Shown: positions 45,808 to 47,247 of the stretch, in pieces
Layout of the letters: every line of letters starts with the position of its first letter
How positions within the stretch are numbered: position 1 is the first letter of the stretch
NCBI GenBank assembly: GCA_002842045.1
Contig: PHBX01000025.1
Coordinates: 1 to 47,247 of the forward strand
DNA length: 47,247 nt
Source of the DNA: Chloroflexi bacterium HGW-Chloroflexi-3
Lineage (GTDB): Bacteria > Chloroflexota > Anaerolineae > Anaerolineales > Anaerolineaceae
Reading direction: 5' to 3'
Notes under the pieces: model-generated
The model's database searches: none
Told to the model about the DNA's origin: nothing
Seen by the model: the letters and a program-made list of their open reading frames with translations, nothing else
Program-made: the position numbers and the translations under genes

Positions 45808-46518
45808 ATGAACTTATCTACTAAAATTCAAGAATATATAGTGGAAATTGAATCAAATACATCCAAGAAAGTTGTAATTGAAGAAGTAAGTGATGTGGGA
45901 TTGCAGGGTATGACCGCAAGATACTTACCTGGAGAGGAAATAATTAAAGTTCAAATACTGAAGGTAAAAGGTGGATCTGAATTAGAAAATTCTATTGCAC
46001 ATGAAATCACACATGGATATCTGGATATTGCAAAAGGCTACTGTTATTCAGCCCCAAAAAAGGAATTATCATCTATTGAAAAACAAACCACCAGTTTAAT
46101 TTTTACCATGATCGATGACATTGTGGTAAACAAGATTATTTTTGACAGAGGTTTCTTGCCCTATTCACCTAGATATATTGAAGAAGTGGAGAAAGAAATC
46201 AGGTCATTTAATAAGAAGATTGATCACTATGCAGAATTTTCAGATATAGGTTTTAGATCAAAATTTATAATTTTTAGATTTGTTTTAGCATGGGGTTTAC
46301 TTTCTTATTTGGAATTGCCAGAATATGATAAAAAAATCTTGGATTTATTTTTAAGAAGGTTTAAATTTAATTATCCAAATGAATATGCTCAGTCCAGAAT
46401 TATTCTAAATCTAATAATTGAAAATGATATCTTCACAAAACAGGGTCACTTTATTGTTATTAATAAAATTATTGACCTTTGGAATTTTCGGGACTGTGTA
46501 TTTTTAAAAAATGAATAA
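45808..46518 (+). CDS. HEXXH-motif protein (metallopeptidase-like)
   Basis: This 236-residue protein has SIAHEITHGYLD with HEITH at 65-69, the zinc-binding active site of many metallopeptidases. A third ligand is not certain; the DDIVVNK region (103-109) is a candidate. There is no signal peptide or membrane helix. I do not recognise the family. The gene follows GGGAGAAG and is divergent from rloA, so it may be part of the same transferred defence cargo, but this is only location. Its base composition is strongly AT-rich, like the rloAB pair. Confidence 0.7.
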   Translation: MNLSTKIQEYIVEIESNTSKKVVIEEVSDVGLQGMTARYLPGEEIIKVQILKVKGGSELENSIAHEITHGYLDIAKGYCYSAPKKELSSIEKQTTSLIFTMIDDIVVNKIIFDRGFLPYSPRYIEEVEKEIRSFNKKIDHYAEFSDIGFRSKFIIFRFVLAWGLLSYLELPEYDKKILDLFLRRFKFNYPNEYAQSRIILNLIIENDIFTKQGHFIVINKIIDLWNFRDCVFLKNE

Positions 46519-46722
46519 ATCAAAATAGTCTTTGATTAATGAGTTGATAGTTAGGTGTGATGACATGCAGTTTTTGTATCTTCAAAAAATTTTATTCGAA
46601 AACCCGCATACAAAGAGAAAGTTCAAAATTGTTATATAATTAAAAGGATATCTAATGCCTTTAGCACGATCACTTCATTTTTTTGGAGAATTTTAAAAAA
46701 GTTCGAAGTAATAATCTCTGTA

Positions 46723-46851
46723 ATGCCGGGTATTGAAAAATCTTGGCTGTTGCTAATAATAAGCTTCATTATGGCTTGTTTATTGACAGAAAGGAGGATT
46801 ATTATGAATAAATTTGAAAAACTAATTAATAAGGACTCAGACAGCCTATAA
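46723..46851 (+). CDS. Very small ORF with strong ribosome-binding site
   Basis: From ATG 46723 the frame gives a 42-residue peptide with a hydrophobic segment (WLLLIISFIMACLL). Within it, ATG 46804 follows a strong AGAAAGGAGG and gives only 15 residues (MNKFEKLINKDSDSL). The internal site suggests the 15-residue product is the main one. Its stop (46849-46851) lies within a terminator-like hairpin. It could be a short peptide or a leader peptide; no family was recognised. Confidence 0.35.
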   Translation: MPGIEKSWLLLIISFIMACLLTERRIIMNKFEKLINKDSDSL

Positions 46852-46862
46852 AAGGCTGTTTT
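46841..46862 (+). terminator. Hairpin overlapping the end of the small ORF
   Basis: ACAGCC (46841-46846) pairs with GGCTGT (46854-46859) with a 7-nt loop and TTT after it. It overlaps the last codons and stop of the 15-residue ORF, as in translation-coupled attenuators or simple gene-end terminators. Confidence 0.45.
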
Positions 46863-47005
46863 GGTATTAATTAGAAAATTATGATTGACCACTCTATCCG
46901 AATCGAATTATTTAATTATTGCCATAATAAAAATTATTATTAAGGTGAGATAATCAAGTCAAAAATAAAAAAATTCCAATTTTAAAATTATTTAAAATAA
47001 TGTTA

Positions 47006-47123
47006 CTAACTCCCCCCTTCCACAATCCTCACTTCGTCCTCCGTCAGCCCATACAACTCAGACCAGCTTATCAATCGCACCATCGGTGGCAGCGATTTCG
47101 CGCTGGAGGCGGTCGGCTTCCTG
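47006..47123 (-). pseudogene. C-terminal remnant of a restriction-modification DNA methyltransferase
   Basis: On the minus strand AATDGAIDKLV is read in one frame and ELYGLTEDEVRIVEG in another, ending at TAG (47006-47008). Together they form the conserved C-terminal end (IDxxVYxLYGLTxxE) seen in Eco57I/PglX-type and related methyltransferase-specificity proteins. A 2-nt deletion within the TCTGAGTTG junction (near 47068-47072) explains the frame change. Upstream sequence does not continue the gene. It is therefore a decayed scrap of about 40 residues. Confidence 0.6.
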
Positions 47124-47247
47124 GGGAGGTCTGGGGGAAAAGACAGTTGAAAGTCAAAAGGCACAAGGCGAAAGGATGGAAACCAACCACGAGTCATGAA
47201 CATTTTTCTCCTTTCGTCCTTTGCCTTCAGCCTTCAATCTTTTCCTT
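47124..47247. repeat. Degenerate purine/pyrimidine-rich low-complexity sequence
   Basis: This tail contains irregular short units such as AAGTCAAAAGGCACAAGGCG and CTTTCGTCCTTTGCCTTC. Such degenerate heptad-like tracts are common between genes in Chloroflexota and similar genomes. I see no gene in it. Confidence 0.5.

Noticed and set aside
46632..46892. An 86-codon minus-strand frame with hydrophobic stretches
   Set aside because: It would start at GTG without a convincing site and overlaps a better-supported small ORF and hairpin on the plus strand.
47124..47247. Short repeats as a CRISPR array
   Set aside because: Units are irregular, 7-12 bp, without constant length or spacers.

Overview
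The window looks like a chromosomal segment of an anaerobic member of the Chloroflexota, most likely class Anaerolineae. The evidence is a 16S rRNA gene whose 338 region carries the GCTGCCACCCGTAGGTGT variant (1160-1177), plus the gene mix: Na+-pumping decarboxylase, 2-oxoacid:ferredoxin oxidoreductase, tungsten-type aldehyde oxidoreductase, bactofilin and many small lipoproteins. The species assignment is inference. No tRNA gene or CRISPR array was found.

Layout. 1-1720: a 16S rRNA gene on the minus strand with two good promoters, but its first ~125 nt cannot be found. 1777-7545: a VanW-family cell-wall protein, then a four-gene operon for a Na+-translocating biotin decarboxylase (methylmalonyl-CoA decarboxylase type), closed by a strong terminator. 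7582-13206: a response regulator with a degenerate receiver, a bifunctional-nuclease-family protein, then a replication cluster (DnaB helicase, a DnaD-domain protein, and a helicase-loader-like protein with two AAA+ modules in one chain), followed by a small membrane-protein gene cut by an in-frame stop. 13288-15132: L-2-hydroxyglutarate oxidase and a lone phage-spike-like OB-fold protein. 15072-20767: a minus-strand run of 3-methyladenine glycosylase, SGNH-type lipoprotein, bactofilin, lipoprotein, PH-domain membrane protein and DUF92 protein, ending in a decayed MFS transporter. 20836-26081: a translationally coupled surface-polysaccharide operon. 26251-28469: thiolase and an epimerase-like reductase.

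28473-32510 is a minus-strand tungsten-enzyme operon: aldehyde oxidoreductase, its radical-SAM maturase and two MoaD-like proteins. It is read from a near-perfect promoter through a leader with a Moco/Tuco-riboswitch-like fold. Divergent from it, 32718-35433 encodes a four-subunit 2-oxoacid:ferredoxin oxidoreductase. 35689-35983 is a deletion remnant of an aminoglycoside 6-adenylyltransferase. 36011-38683 is a zinc/manganese ABC importer with a Fur-family box at its promoter. 38758-42504 holds a beta-propeller lipoprotein, greA and lysS.

42505-47247 is an accessory, AT-rich end. It has direct repeats flanking an apparently structured RNA with its own promoter and two perfect palindromes, a frameshifted small membrane protein, a two-gene RloA/RloB (AbiL-like) defence pair, an HEXXH protein, a very small ORF with a strong ribosome-binding site, and a frameshifted C-terminal scrap of a restriction-modification methyltransferase. 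The best candidates for undescribed biology are the structured RNA at 42878-42965, the double-AAA+ helicase loader, and the AOR leader RNA with its unusual MoaD pair.
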